64,000 nt of DNA, from the NCBI GenBank assembly GCA_900466475.1, contig UBMI01000009.1, positions 302,480 to 366,479 of the forward strand. Direction: 5' to 3'. Positions 54,009 to 64,000 of the stretch are shown piece by piece. The position numbers and the translations under genes were made by a program. The notes beneath the pieces were generated by a model. The model was not told the DNA's origin. It made no database searches and saw nothing but the letters and a program-made list of their open reading frames with translations. Position 1 is the first letter of the stretch, and each line of letters opens with the position of its first letter. This DNA comes from Hyphomicrobiales bacterium (GTDB lineage: Bacteria; Pseudomonadota; Alphaproteobacteria; Rhizobiales; Rhizobiaceae).

Positions 54009-54412
54009 TCGGTAAAGCGAGCAGCGGCCCAGGAATAGCTCGCAGAGACGAAATGCAATGGCTTCGCCAGGGTATTCTTCACGTGCTGGCCGGAAGGCAG
54101 ATTGGCGCGAACACGTCCGGCAACATTGTCCACGAAAGCCCCAATACCATCCTGTTGTTCGGCGACCTCGGGCGCTGTTGGAGCGGATGGTGCCGGCTTG
54201 GCCGGTTCGGCAGCGGCAAGCGATTTCGGCGCCTCGCAGACCGCAATGACCGTCGGATAGCTGGCATTGGCGTAGTTTTTCAGCCGTTGTTCAGCCTCGG
54301 CATCGCAGGCGACGACGGTTTCCCAGTGCTTGTCGACCGTGGCCACGTAATTGCATTGGCTGACGGAATCGTCGCAACCGAGGATCGTCATGGCGATGAG
54401 GACGGCTTGCAT
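54005..54412 (-). CDS. Small conserved protein of unknown function
   Basis: 135 residues: MQAVLIAMTILGCDDSVSQCNYVATV, a central EAEQRLKNYANASYPTVIAVCE, an Ala/Pro-rich stretch and a C-terminal FVDNVAGRVRANLPSGQHVKNTLAKPLHFVSASYSW. It has several cysteines and a short hydrophobic start that could be a signal or lipobox-like (ILGC). GGAGG precedes the ATG. Convergent with the DUF2336 gene, overlapping by 4 bp. Confidence 0.65.
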   Translation of the reverse strand: MQAVLIAMTILGCDDSVSQCNYVATVDKHWETVVACDAEAEQRLKNYANASYPTVIAVCEAPKSLAAAEPAKPAPSAPTAPEVAEQQDGIGAFVDNVAGRVRANLPSGQHVKNTLAKPLHFVSASYSWAAARFTD

Positions 54413-54539
54413 ATTTTGCCTCCATGGCTATTGAGCGTGTCATCACCTTCGACAGCACAATTCCAACGGAATGAAGGCAGCGACGTTAACTCCCCGTCAT
54501 CCGGGAAAATTCGCGTCCTTCGTCGCAATAGGAGAGAAA

Positions 54540-55001
54540 ATGCCCGTCACCATCGCTCTTGAACCGCCGCGCCAGGACGGGGTGATCCGCCTTCTTGATC
54601 TCTCCGACGCCTATGCGCAGTCGCTCTATCCGTCCGAGAGCAACCATCTCGTTGATATCTCTACCCTGGAAAAGCCGTCGGTGAGCTTCCTCGTGGCGCG
54701 CAACGACGACGAGATCGTGGGCTGCTGCGCGCTGGTCGAGGCGGGCGACGGCACTGCCGAGATCAAGCGCATGTTCGTCGACCCGCAAGCGCGGGGCCTG
54801 AAGGTCGCAAGCCGGTTGATGGACCGATTGGAGGAAATTGGCTTGGAGAAAGGGCTTATGGCAGTGCGTCTGGAAACCGGCATCTACCAGCCCGAGGCGA
54901 TCGGCCTCTACAAGAAATACGGATACATCGAAATCGAGCCCTTCGGCTCCTATCAGCCAGATCCGCTCAGCCTTTTCATGGAAAAACGGCTGACTGTCTG
55001 A
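54540..55001 (+). CDS. GNAT-family N-acetyltransferase
   Basis: 153 residues. Motif A reads AEIKRMFVDPQARGLKVASRLMDRLEEIG, with RGLKVAS in place of the usual Q/RxxGxG/A loop, and IYQPEAIGLYKKYGYIE is the common C-terminal helix. Acetyl acceptor unknown. The ATG at 54540 with AGGAG upstream is preferred to an upstream ATG at 54471. Stands alone between the unknown gene and the AI-2E-family permease. Confidence 0.88.
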   Translation: MPVTIALEPPRQDGVIRLLDLSDAYAQSLYPSESNHLVDISTLEKPSVSFLVARNDDEIVGCCALVEAGDGTAEIKRMFVDPQARGLKVASRLMDRLEEIGLEKGLMAVRLETGIYQPEAIGLYKKYGYIEIEPFGSYQPDPLSLFMEKRLTV

Positions 55002-55022
55002 CGACCTTCGCCGACGGGGAAA

Positions 55023-56207
55023 TCAGCCCTCGGCGGCGCGTTGCACCGGGGGGGCTTGCTCGTCGAGCAGGATCTGCGGGCCCGTATCGGCGGTGCGGAC
55101 CTCATGTATCCATTCCCGCCAGATAGCGACCAGGAGAGCCATCAGCACCGGGCCGATGAAGAGGCCAAGGAAGCCCATCGTCTTCACGCCGCCGACCAGA
55201 CCGAAGAAAGTCGGCAGGAACGGCAGCTTGATCGGTCCGCCGACGAGCTTCGGGCGTAGCGTCTTGTCGACGATGAAGAGTTCGACCGTGCCCCAGACGA
55301 AGAGGCCGATACCGGCGACATGCGAACCGCTGGCGAGCAGATAGACGGATACCAGCGTGAAGGAGAGCGGCGCGCCACCCGGGATCAGGGCCATGACGCC
55401 GGTCAGCACGCCAAGCGTGACTGGAGAGGGCACGCCGGCAATCCAATAGGCGACGCCGAGCACGATGCCTTCACCGATGGCAATCAGCGTCATGCCCATG
55501 ACGGTCGAACTGATCGTGGCTGGCACGACGCGGGAAATACGCTCCCAGCGGTTCGGCAGGATGCGCTCGCCCAGCATGTCGATCTGCTTTGAGAAGGAGA
55601 AGCCGTCGCGATAGACGAAGAAGAGCGCAATCAGCATGAACAGCAGCGTCAGGAGCAGGTGGAAGGCGCCGCCGCCGGCCGCCAGAACCGCGCGGTAAAT
55701 GTTGCCGATATGAGCGCCGCTGACGGCCTGGATGAGTTCACCCATGGCGCCGGGGCTGCCGATATATTTCGTCCAGAGCTCATCGAGATAGGGACCGGCG
55801 AACGGCAGCGCGATGATCCATTGCGGCGTTTCCGCCCCGAAGCGGTTGGCGTGAATCGCCCAGGCAACCCAGGTGCGCACTTCACCGGTCGTGTAGGCAA
55901 CGGCAAGGCCGATCGGAATGACGAGGAAGGTGAGAATAAGGATGATTGCGATGGTCGCGGCAATAGTCGTATTGCCGCCCACGCGGGCGAGGAGCTTGCG
56001 GTAAAGCGGCCAGCTCGCAAAGCCAATGACGAGGGCTGCAAGCACCGGCACCACGAAGCCGTAGAAGAAGTAGACGCCGGCTGCGGCAACGAGCACGAGC
56101 AGCCAGCGGGCAGCCGAAATGGAGGGTATCAGCGGCGTACGTATCGTCGCCGATGGCCCCAGCCATCGCGGCTCCGTATTGGTTTTCTGACGGTCAAACA
56201 CACCCAC
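55023..56207 (-). CDS. AI-2E-family transporter, GTG start
   Basis: 394 residues with about eight membrane segments. The first pair is near residues 35-70 and FYGFVVPVLAALVIGFASWPLY is typical. The C-terminal half has GVPSPVTLGVLTGVMALIPGGAPL and LGLFIGPVLMALLVAIWREW, the conserved family core. Such permeases (YdiK/PerM/TqsA types) transport small molecules, with quorum-signal export proven only for some. Start is GTG at 56207 with AGAGG upstream. Confidence 0.9.
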   Translation of the reverse strand: MGVFDRQKTNTEPRWLGPSATIRTPLIPSISAARWLLVLVAAAGVYFFYGFVVPVLAALVIGFASWPLYRKLLARVGGNTTIAATIAIILILTFLVIPIGLAVAYTTGEVRTWVAWAIHANRFGAETPQWIIALPFAGPYLDELWTKYIGSPGAMGELIQAVSGAHIGNIYRAVLAAGGGAFHLLLTLLFMLIALFFVYRDGFSFSKQIDMLGERILPNRWERISRVVPATISSTVMGMTLIAIGEGIVLGVAYWIAGVPSPVTLGVLTGVMALIPGGAPLSFTLVSVYLLASGSHVAGIGLFVWGTVELFIVDKTLRPKLVGGPIKLPFLPTFFGLVGGVKTMGFLGLFIGPVLMALLVAIWREWIHEVRTADTGPQILLDEQAPPVQRAAEG

Positions 56208-56324
56208 GCGCGCCTCTTTTTATTGTTGTCCTAGTTTATGGGCTATGAACCGGGCGGTTTCAAGGTCCGCCCGGATAAAGCGTATACAAAGCGTGGCTGT
56301 TTTTAGCTTCCGATCGCCTCGATA

Positions 56325-57461
56325 TTACTGAGGGCGGTGGTTGATCTTGAAGGCGTAGAACTGACTCTTCTGGCCGGTCGAGAAATTATTGTCCGAACCG
56401 AGGATCAGGACATCAGTACCGTCCTTCGCCTTGCCGATTGCCATGGCCTCGATGTTGTCGGGCGTCAGGCCGATGGCGCGCAGATCCAGCACCTGGCTTT
56501 TGCGGGCCGGGACGACGCGCTGGTCGTTCTTGGCAAGCGAGGCAATGGCGGAGACATCGGTCGCGCCGTCGAGATCCATCATGAAAAGCTTGACGTTGTT
56601 GCCGAAGCCCTGGGCATAGCTGCGCTCGACGGCAAGCAGGCGGTGATCATCAAGCGCAATCATTTCCGACATGCCGTTGTCGTTGCCGCCGTCGGCCTTC
56701 GTGGCGGCCTGCGGGATCGGCGAGACCGGATAGACATACTGAGCCTTCGGCTCCCCGGTTGCGCCGTCGTAGCGGATAATGCGCGACAGGCTGCCTGTCG
56801 TCAGGCTGGGGTTCGGGCCGTCCTGATAGAGGGCTGCCTCAACGCCGACAAAGACATCACCGGATGGAGACACTGCGATATCCTCGAAAGCGAGGTTGTC
56901 GCGGATGCCGGTCGACTTGTCGGCGGTCGGTGCAAAACCGTCGGGCAACTTGAACTCGCGCACGAAGGCGCCATCAGGAGAGGTGACGCGCACGAAGGGG
57001 GCGATCAGCGCCTTGGCGTCGCCTTCGCTACCCCAGTAAATGCCGTCCTTGCCGAAGCGGATGGATTCAGGATCGACGGTGCGCGAGGCAAAAGGCTGGC
57101 CGTTCTTGTCCTGGAAGGTGACATGCTTGACGACGGTGACGCCCTTCAGGCCGGCGGCGCCGACATCGATATCAAGATCGTAGAAGCGGGCCGGGGCCTT
57201 TTCGGAGCGATCGTCGCTGATGGCAATATAATGGCCAGTGGCGGCATCGAAATCGAGGCCGGAAATGCCGCCGAATTCAACGCCGTTTTCCATCTGACCG
57301 GTCGGGATGACGAATTCACCGAGATAGGAAAGGGAGATCGCAGCGGCGCAATCGCCGAAGGGGCAGGCGGTCTCGACGGTCGCGCCAATATCGGTTGCGA
57401 AAACGGAAGCGGTGCTGGACAGGAAAACGAAAGCGGCAGTCGCGAGAAAACGCTTGGTCAT
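56325..57461 (-). CDS. Exported esterase-like phytase-domain protein
   Basis: 378 residues. Signal peptide 1-22 (SVFATD). The rest is a beta-propeller-like esterase/phytase-like domain (PF13449 type): GVEFGGISGLDFDAATGHYIAISDDRSE, RTVDPESIRFGKDGIYWGSEGD, NGMSEMIALDDHRLLAVERSYAQ and LTPDNIEAMAIG. Probably a periplasmic hydrolase of phosphate esters; actual activity is not proven for this family. It lies downstream of parE on the same strand but after a strong terminator. Confidence 0.85.
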   Translation of the reverse strand: MTKRFLATAAFVFLSSTASVFATDIGATVETACPFGDCAAAISLSYLGEFVIPTGQMENGVEFGGISGLDFDAATGHYIAISDDRSEKAPARFYDLDIDVGAAGLKGVTVVKHVTFQDKNGQPFASRTVDPESIRFGKDGIYWGSEGDAKALIAPFVRVTSPDGAFVREFKLPDGFAPTADKSTGIRDNLAFEDIAVSPSGDVFVGVEAALYQDGPNPSLTTGSLSRIIRYDGATGEPKAQYVYPVSPIPQAATKADGGNDNGMSEMIALDDHRLLAVERSYAQGFGNNVKLFMMDLDGATDVSAIASLAKNDQRVVPARKSQVLDLRAIGLTPDNIEAMAIGKAKDGTDVLILGSDNNFSTGQKSQFYAFKINHRPQ

Positions 57462-57493
57462 GGCAAATATCCGGCAAAGGGTTGAAACAAGAG

Positions 57494-57536
57494 GGCCGGC
57501 GCTGCAGTGACCTCTCGGGAGGGCAGAGCGCCGGCC
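57494..57536 (-). terminator. parE terminator
   Basis: 10-bp perfect arms GGCCGGCGCT/AGCGCCGGCC with a 23-nt internal loop, 68 bp past the parE stop; on the minus strand followed by CTCTTGTTTC. Confidence 0.6.
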
Positions 57537-57604
57537 GTTCTATTGCGCCGGTATTTTGACGGAAGCGTAACGGTTCTTCGTCAGTTCTATGAATTCGCTA
57601 AGGC

Positions 57605-59677
57605 TTAAATATCGAGGTCTTCGGCGAAAGCTGCACGTTCCTGGATGAAACGGAAGCGTGCCTCGGCTTTTGTCCCCATCAGGTCGTCGACGGCATTGCG
57701 CGTGCCTTCGAAATCCACCTCGTCGATCAGCACGCGCAGAAGCGTGCGCTTTGACGGGTCCATAGTGGTTTCCTTGAGCTGGGCGGGCAGCATTTCACCG
57801 AGACCTTTGAAGCGGCTGATCTCGATCTTGGCCTTGCCCTTAAATTCCGTCTCCATCAGTTCGGCGCGATGCTCGTCATCACGGGCATAGGCAGACTTTG
57901 CGCCCTGCGTGATCTTGTAGAGCGGCGGCACGGCGAGGAAGAGATGACCGCCGCGCACGAGCTCCGGCATCTCTTGATAGAAGAAGGTGATGAGCAGCGA
58001 AGCGATATGCGCGCCGTCGACGTCGGCATCGGTCATGACGATGATGCGTTCGTAGCGAAGATCCTCTTCGCGATATTTCGAGCGCGTGCCGCAGCCGAGC
58101 GCCTGGACGAGATCGGAGATCTGCTGGTTCGCCCCGAGTTTCTCGCGGCCGGCGCTGGCGACGTTGAGGATCTTGCCGCGCAGCGGCAGGATCGCCTGGT
58201 TGGCGCGGTTGCGTGCCTGCTTGGCGGAGCCACCTGCCGAGTCACCCTCGACCAGGAAGAGTTCGGCGCCTTCGGCGGTGTTCTGCGAGCAATCGGCAAG
58301 TTTGCCGGGCAGGCGCAGTTTGCGTACCGCGGTCTTACGGTTGACTTCCTTCTCCTTGCGGCGGCGCAGGCGCTCTTCGGCTCGCTCGATTACCCAGTCG
58401 AGAAGCTTCTCGGCTTCACCCGGATTATCGGCGAGATAGTGATCGAACGGGTCGCGCAGAGTGTTTTCGACAAGGCGCTGGGCTTCGACCGTCGCCAGTC
58501 GATCCTTCGTCTGGCCGACAAATTCCGGTTCGCGGATGAAGACCGAGAGCATGCCGACGGCCGAAATCATCACGTCGTCGGTGGTGATCTGCGCGGCGCG
58601 CTTGTTCTGCGTCAGTTCGGCATAACTCTTCAGGCCCTTGGTCAGCGCGATGCGCAGACCCGCCTCATGCGTGCCACCTTCGGGTGTCGGAATGGTGTTG
58701 CAATAGGAGTGAACCTGCGGATCGCCGCCATACCAAGTGATCGCCCATTCCAGCGCACCGTGGCCGGCAACCTTTTCGCTCTTGCCGGCGAAGATTTCGC
58801 GGGTGACGGTGAATTCCTTGCCCATCGTCGCCTGCAGGTAATCCTTCAGGCCGCCGGGGAAGTGGAAGACGGCCTTGTCAGGCACGTCGGAGCCTTCGGG
58901 CAGCACGCCCCGATCGCAGCTCCAGCGGATCTCGACGCCGCCGAAGAGATAGGCTTTCGACCGGGCCATGCGGAAGACTCGGCCCGCATCGAACTTCGCG
59001 TGGTCGCCGAAGATCTGCGGGTCGGGGTGGAAGCGAACTTTGGTGCCGCGGCGATTGTGCACATCACCCAGTTCCTCGATGCCGCCCTGCGGCACGCCGC
59101 GCGAGAAGCGCTGGCGGTAGAGCTTGCGGTTGCGAGCGACTTCGACTTCGAGAACATCCGACAGTGCATTGACGACGGAGACGCCGACGCCGTGCAGACC
59201 GCCGGAGGTCTCATAGGCCTTGCCGTCGAACTTACCGCCGGCATGAAGCTTGGTCATGATGACTTCGAGCGTCGACTTGCCGGGAACCTGCGGATGGTTC
59301 TCGACCGGAATGCCGCGGCCGTTGTCGGTGACAGTCAGATAACCCTGAATATCGAGATGCACGTCGATGAAATCGGCATGGCCGGCCACCGCTTCGTCCA
59401 TCGAGTTGTCGATGACTTCGGCAAACAGGTGGTGCAGTGCCTTTTCGTCGGTACCGCCGATATACATGCCGGGGCGCATGCGCACCGGTTCCAGACCTTC
59501 CAGAACACGGATCGATGAGGCGCCATAATCATCGCCGTTCGACGTTGCCGGGGCAGGGCGCGCGGCAGCGGGTGCCGCAGCCGCGGCGGGCCGTTCGGCA
59601 GGTGCCGCAGGCTTTGCAGCCTCCTCCTGCTTTTGCGTGAGGGGCATTCCGGAAAAGAGGTCGTTGCTGTCTTCCAT
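57605..59677 (-). CDS. parE: DNA topoisomerase IV subunit B
   Basis: 690 residues. The GHKL ATPase domain has EVIDNSMDEAVAGHADF and DNGRGIPVENHP; GGLHGVGVSVVNALSD is the ATP lid. The Toprim domain has LVEGDSAGGSAKQARNR and VMTDADVDGAHI. Length and the absence of the GyrB C-terminal insertion favour ParE over GyrB. Residues 8-48 are an Ala/Pro/Glu-rich extension before the conserved core. It decatenates daughter chromosomes with ParC. Confidence 0.95.
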   Translation of the reverse strand: MEDSNDLFSGMPLTQKQEEAAKPAAPAERPAAAAAPAAARPAPATSNGDDYGASSIRVLEGLEPVRMRPGMYIGGTDEKALHHLFAEVIDNSMDEAVAGHADFIDVHLDIQGYLTVTDNGRGIPVENHPQVPGKSTLEVIMTKLHAGGKFDGKAYETSGGLHGVGVSVVNALSDVLEVEVARNRKLYRQRFSRGVPQGGIEELGDVHNRRGTKVRFHPDPQIFGDHAKFDAGRVFRMARSKAYLFGGVEIRWSCDRGVLPEGSDVPDKAVFHFPGGLKDYLQATMGKEFTVTREIFAGKSEKVAGHGALEWAITWYGGDPQVHSYCNTIPTPEGGTHEAGLRIALTKGLKSYAELTQNKRAAQITTDDVMISAVGMLSVFIREPEFVGQTKDRLATVEAQRLVENTLRDPFDHYLADNPGEAEKLLDWVIERAEERLRRRKEKEVNRKTAVRKLRLPGKLADCSQNTAEGAELFLVEGDSAGGSAKQARNRANQAILPLRGKILNVASAGREKLGANQQISDLVQALGCGTRSKYREEDLRYERIIVMTDADVDGAHIASLLITFFYQEMPELVRGGHLFLAVPPLYKITQGAKSAYARDDEHRAELMETEFKGKAKIEISRFKGLGEMLPAQLKETTMDPSKRTLLRVLIDEVDFEGTRNAVDDLMGTKAEARFRFIQERAAFAEDLDI

Positions 59678-59882
59678 GGAACCGTTCAGATCTTCATTCT
59701 CGTGAAGGGCCGCCGCTGGCCCACAATAGTCGCGGTCCGTATCGCGTTTGCGAATCAGGGGAATTCTGACAGAAAGCGCCCCGATACGCGACGCGCCCCG
59801 GATTTGCGGAGCTTTTCAAGATGTGATTTGCGTTGCCGGGCGCCGAATGGCAAGTCGCGGCAGCTCTTTGGGAACCATCTGC

Positions 59883-60767
59883 ATGCCGATGTCCACAAGT
59901 CATTGCACCATAATCACTGCAATTGCGGCCTTTTTCCTGTCCGTGGCTGTCACGACCACCTCGGCCGAGACGTTGCCGCCCTACAAGGACGATCTGTTTT
60001 CGACGCAGAAAGTGCTGCAGACGGGCGATGACGGCGCATCGGAAGTGATCGATTACGACGAGATGCGCGACATTAATGGGCGCGACCAGATCCCTCAAAA
60101 GCGGGTACAGCAGAAATATGTCTCGCTCGGCATCAAGAAACTGCAGGCGGACGAAACGCTGTCGCTCGACGGCATCAAGCTCGATGTCACCAGGGTGGGA
60201 CCGGCTGAGAATGCCGCCTTCACGGTCATCTTCATACACGGCCGCGACGGCGACCGGCGCCTCGGCGCCAACGACTATTCCTTCGGCGGCAATTTCAACC
60301 GGCTGAAGAACCTTACGGCGGGCAATGGCGGCGTCTACTATTCGCCGACGGTCAAAACCTTCGACGCCACTGGCGTGACCGCCATTGCCGGGCTCATCCG
60401 CTATGCAAACGCGCAGTCTCCCGGCCGCCCGGTCATCCTCAGCTGCGCCTCGATGGGCAGCCAGATCTGCTGGGGCATCACCCGTGACGCCGAGAGCGTC
60501 AAACGGCTGAAGGGGATGCTGATCATGAGCGGCGTCTCGGACCCGGATTTTGCGAAAAGCCCATTCTACAAGGCCAAGCTGCCGCTGTGGTTTGCCCATG
60601 GCAGCCGTGACCCTGTCTATGCCGCCACCGACCAGCAGGCGCTGTACGAAAAGCTCCACAAGGCAAAATACCCGACGCATTTCACGCTCTTCCAGAATGG
60701 CAACCATGGGACGCCGATCCGCATGATCGACTGGCGCAGAGTGCTGAACTGGGTTCTGGCGTCCTGA
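59883..60767 (+). CDS. Exported alpha/beta-hydrolase-fold protein
   Basis: 294 residues from the ATG at 59883. Signal peptide about 1-27 (VAVTTTSAET). The hydrolase core has FIHGRDGDRRLGANDYSFGGNFNRL, nucleophile region SCASMGSQICWG, acid Asp in HGSRDPVYAA and His in QNGNHGTP. The nucleophile elbow is ASMG rather than G-x-S-x-G, a minor departure. Substrate unknown; periplasmic. The frame stays open upstream to 59748, but the added residues are unlikely. Monocistronic, diverging from parE. Confidence 0.8.
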   Translation: MPMSTSHCTIITAIAAFFLSVAVTTTSAETLPPYKDDLFSTQKVLQTGDDGASEVIDYDEMRDINGRDQIPQKRVQQKYVSLGIKKLQADETLSLDGIKLDVTRVGPAENAAFTVIFIHGRDGDRRLGANDYSFGGNFNRLKNLTAGNGGVYYSPTVKTFDATGVTAIAGLIRYANAQSPGRPVILSCASMGSQICWGITRDAESVKRLKGMLIMSGVSDPDFAKSPFYKAKLPLWFAHGSRDPVYAATDQQALYEKLHKAKYPTHFTLFQNGNHGTPIRMIDWRRVLNWVLAS

Positions 60768-60892
60768 GCGGGCAGATTCCAGGTCACATAGGGCTTTCAG
60801 GCCATCATATTTCGCCGAGGCCACCCCAGGCGCTTTCCTTTGAGCCACGCTTTTGCTAAGGCCGCCGGATATGCGGATTTTGGGAGAGCAGC

Positions 60893-61663
60893 ATGACACC
60901 TGACGTACGCCCGCTCGTGGCGGGGAACTGGAAGATGAACGGCACGCGCGATTCATTGGACCAGATCAAGGCGATTGCCCAGGGCGTCATGGTTCCCTTG
61001 TCCGACAAGGTCGAAACGCTGATCTGCCCACCCGCGACGCTGCTTTACGTCTCGACCGCGCTTGCGACCGACAGCCCACTTGCGATCGGCGGACAGGATT
61101 GCCATCAGGCCCAGTCCGGCGCGCATACCGGCGATATTTCGGCCGACATGATCGCCGATTGCTTCGGCACTTACGTGATCGTTGGTCATTCGGAACGGCG
61201 CATCGACCATGCCGAGACCGACCATATGATCCGCGGCAAGGCGCAAGCCGCCTATCAGGCGGACCTGACGGCGATCGTCTGCGTCGGCGAGACCGGCGAA
61301 GAGCGCGACGCCTATCAGACGCTCGACATTCTCAAGCGCCAGCTTTCCGGCTCGCTGCCGGGGGAAGCAACTGCTGACAATACCGTCATTGCCTATGAGC
61401 CCGTCTGGGCGATCGGCACCGGGCTGACACCGACGGCAAAGGACGTGGAAATCGCCCATGCCTTCATCCGCTCCGAACTCGTCCACCGCTTCGGTGATGA
61501 GGGCAAGGGCATGCGCATTCTCTACGGCGGCTCGGTCAAGCCCGGCAATGCCCGCGAACTGCTTGCCGTCGACAATGTCGATGGCGCGCTGATCGGCGGG
61601 GCGAGCTTGAAAGCCACCGACTTCCTCGCCATCTACGGCACATACGAGGCGCTGCTCGCCTGA
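60893..61663 (+). CDS. tpiA: Triosephosphate isomerase
   Basis: 256 residues. Interconverts dihydroxyacetone phosphate and glyceraldehyde-3-phosphate. AGNWKMNG carries Lys14; [10 protein letters not shown] carries the electrophilic His; [11 protein letters not shown] carries the catalytic Glu and flexible loop; GGSVKPGNA and GALIGGASL bind phosphate. GGGAG precedes the ATG. First of the tpiA-secG-pyrG cluster seen in many rhizobia. Confidence 0.98.
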   Translation: MTPDVRPLVAGNWKMNGTRDSLDQIKAIAQGVMVPLSDKVETLICPPATLLYVSTALATDSPLAIGGQDCHQAQSGAHTGDISADMIADCFGTYVIVGHSERRIDHAETDHMIRGKAQAAYQADLTAIVCVGETGEERDAYQTLDILKRQLSGSLPGEATADNTVIAYEPVWAIGTGLTPTAKDVEIAHAFIRSELVHRFGDEGKGMRILYGGSVKPGNARELLAVDNVDGALIGGASLKATDFLAIYGTYEALLA

Positions 61664-61771
61664 GTCGATTGCATATTCCTGGCCGAAGGGCTTGGAATAG
61701 CTGATGACCTCATGTAAAGAGCCGCCAGATTTTTACTTTATGTCCGTCCTCAGACGGGCAGGACTGGACCC

Positions 61772-62302
61772 ATGCAGACCGTATTGATTGTCATCCATCT
61801 CATGATCGTGCTCGCGCTCGTCGGCGTCGTGCTCATCCAGCGCTCCGAAGGCGGCGGTCTCGGTATCGGCGGCGGATCGGGCTTCATGTCGGCCCGCGGC
61901 ACGGCCAATGCGCTGACGCGCACGACGGCGATCCTGGCGACGCTGTTCTTCATCACCTCGCTTGGCTTGGGCATTCTCACCCGTTACGAAAGCCGACCGA
62001 CCGATATTCTCAATCGCATTCCGGCAACGAGCGGGCAGGGCAACGGCATTCTCGACTCGCTCGGCGGCGGCAACCCAGCGGCTCCGGCCACGCCTGCCGA
62101 TAACAGCGGCATTCCGAATGGCGGCGCTGCGGCTCCGGCGCCGGCTGCCCCGGCAACGCAGGCTCCTGCAACTCAGGCACCGGCTGCAAGCGCCCCCGCG
62201 GCGACCGCACCGGCTGCTCCGACGACGACGGCTCCGGCTCAGCCTGAGGCTCCCGCCGCGACCGCGCCGGCACAGCCTTCCGGCGTCCCCACGGGACAAT
62301 AA
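61772..62302 (+). CDS. secG: Preprotein translocase subunit SecG with long Ala/Pro tail
   Basis: 176 residues. Two transmembrane segments (about 1-22 and 50-70) with the SecG signature LIQRSEGGGLGIGGGSGF between them. The last 95 residues are an Ala/Pro/Thr/Gln-rich low-complexity tail (PAAPATPADNSG, PATQAPAASAPAAT, ending PSGVPTGQ), much longer than in E. coli SecG. SecG aids SecYEG-mediated export. It ends with a terminator before pyrG. Confidence 0.95.
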   Translation: MQTVLIVIHLMIVLALVGVVLIQRSEGGGLGIGGGSGFMSARGTANALTRTTAILATLFFITSLGLGILTRYESRPTDILNRIPATSGQGNGILDSLGGGNPAAPATPADNSGIPNGGAAAPAPAAPATQAPATQAPAASAPAATAPAAPTTTAPAQPEAPAATAPAQPSGVPTGQ

Positions 62303-62319
62303 GCCGGTCCAGAAAATAA

Positions 62320-64000
<1,681 letters not shown>

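Overview
The window looks like ordinary chromosomal DNA of a Rhizobium/Agrobacterium-type alphaproteobacterium. Evidence: high GC content; rhizobial-type proteins (a DUF982 protein, an ATP12 chaperone, DUF1489, DUF2336, BTLCP and PAS_5 proteins, many conserved proteins of unknown function); CTTGAC-N17-CTATAT-like promoters; GGAAC-N17-CGTT (EcfG-type) stress promoters; copies of the small rhizobial palindromic repeat; and the tpiA-secG-pyrG gene order. No prophage, insertion sequence, CRISPR array, plasmid replication gene or recognisable defence island was seen.

Layout. 0-1.3 kb: the start of a TetR-family gene diverging from a short-chain dehydrogenase with a palindromic operator between them, then a decayed tRNA. 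1.5-6.7 kb: a DUF982 gene and the gcvT-gcvH-gcvP operon behind a tandem glycine riboswitch. 6.8-11.2 kb: a copper chaperone, a fluoride channel, and an RNA pseudouridine synthase/HAD phosphatase/ATP12 run. 11.3-19.3 kb: pccB and pccA (propionyl-CoA carboxylase) flanking DoxX, a guanidine-II riboswitch with its guanidinium exporter, a YaiI/GNAT pair and glutathione-dependent formaldehyde dehydrogenase. 19.4-31.8 kb: an EamA exporter, lipB, a YgiB/YgiC-like pair, tRNA-Leu(GAG), a BON protein, a peptide deformylase-like protein lacking metal ligands, mgtE, a MerR regulator and sdaA. 32-42.8 kb: cell-envelope and signalling genes (D,D-carboxypeptidase with SPOR domain, BTLCP, PilZ, PAS, rhomboid, CBS, patatin), then hisI and folE. 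43-54.4 kb: an IscU-like/YidD/DUF1697 run, a large Sel1-repeat protein, thrS, an acyltransferase and flavoproteins. 54.4-64 kb: GNAT, AI-2E-family permease, phytase-like protein, parE, a hydrolase, tpiA, secG, and pyrG cut by the window edge.

How the genes connect. Several belong to one-carbon and amino-acid metabolism. GcvTHP cleaves glycine and loads methylene-tetrahydrofolate. LipB lipoylates GcvH. FolE opens pterin synthesis for the folate carrier. SdaA deaminates serine. The FrmA-type dehydrogenase removes formaldehyde. PccAB carboxylates propionyl-CoA. The rest is housekeeping and envelope biology.

The most interesting signals are regulatory or small: the guanidine-II riboswitch with a well-placed promoter; two identical palindromes exactly 21 bp apart upstream of the gcv promoter; an orphan three-hairpin RNA with a strong terminator near 39.1 kb; a candidate small ORF between the folE promoter and folE; a promoter-embedded MerR operator; and the degenerate deformylase. 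I did not find a clearly new multi-gene system. All statements come from reading the sequence; no database searches or alignments were run.
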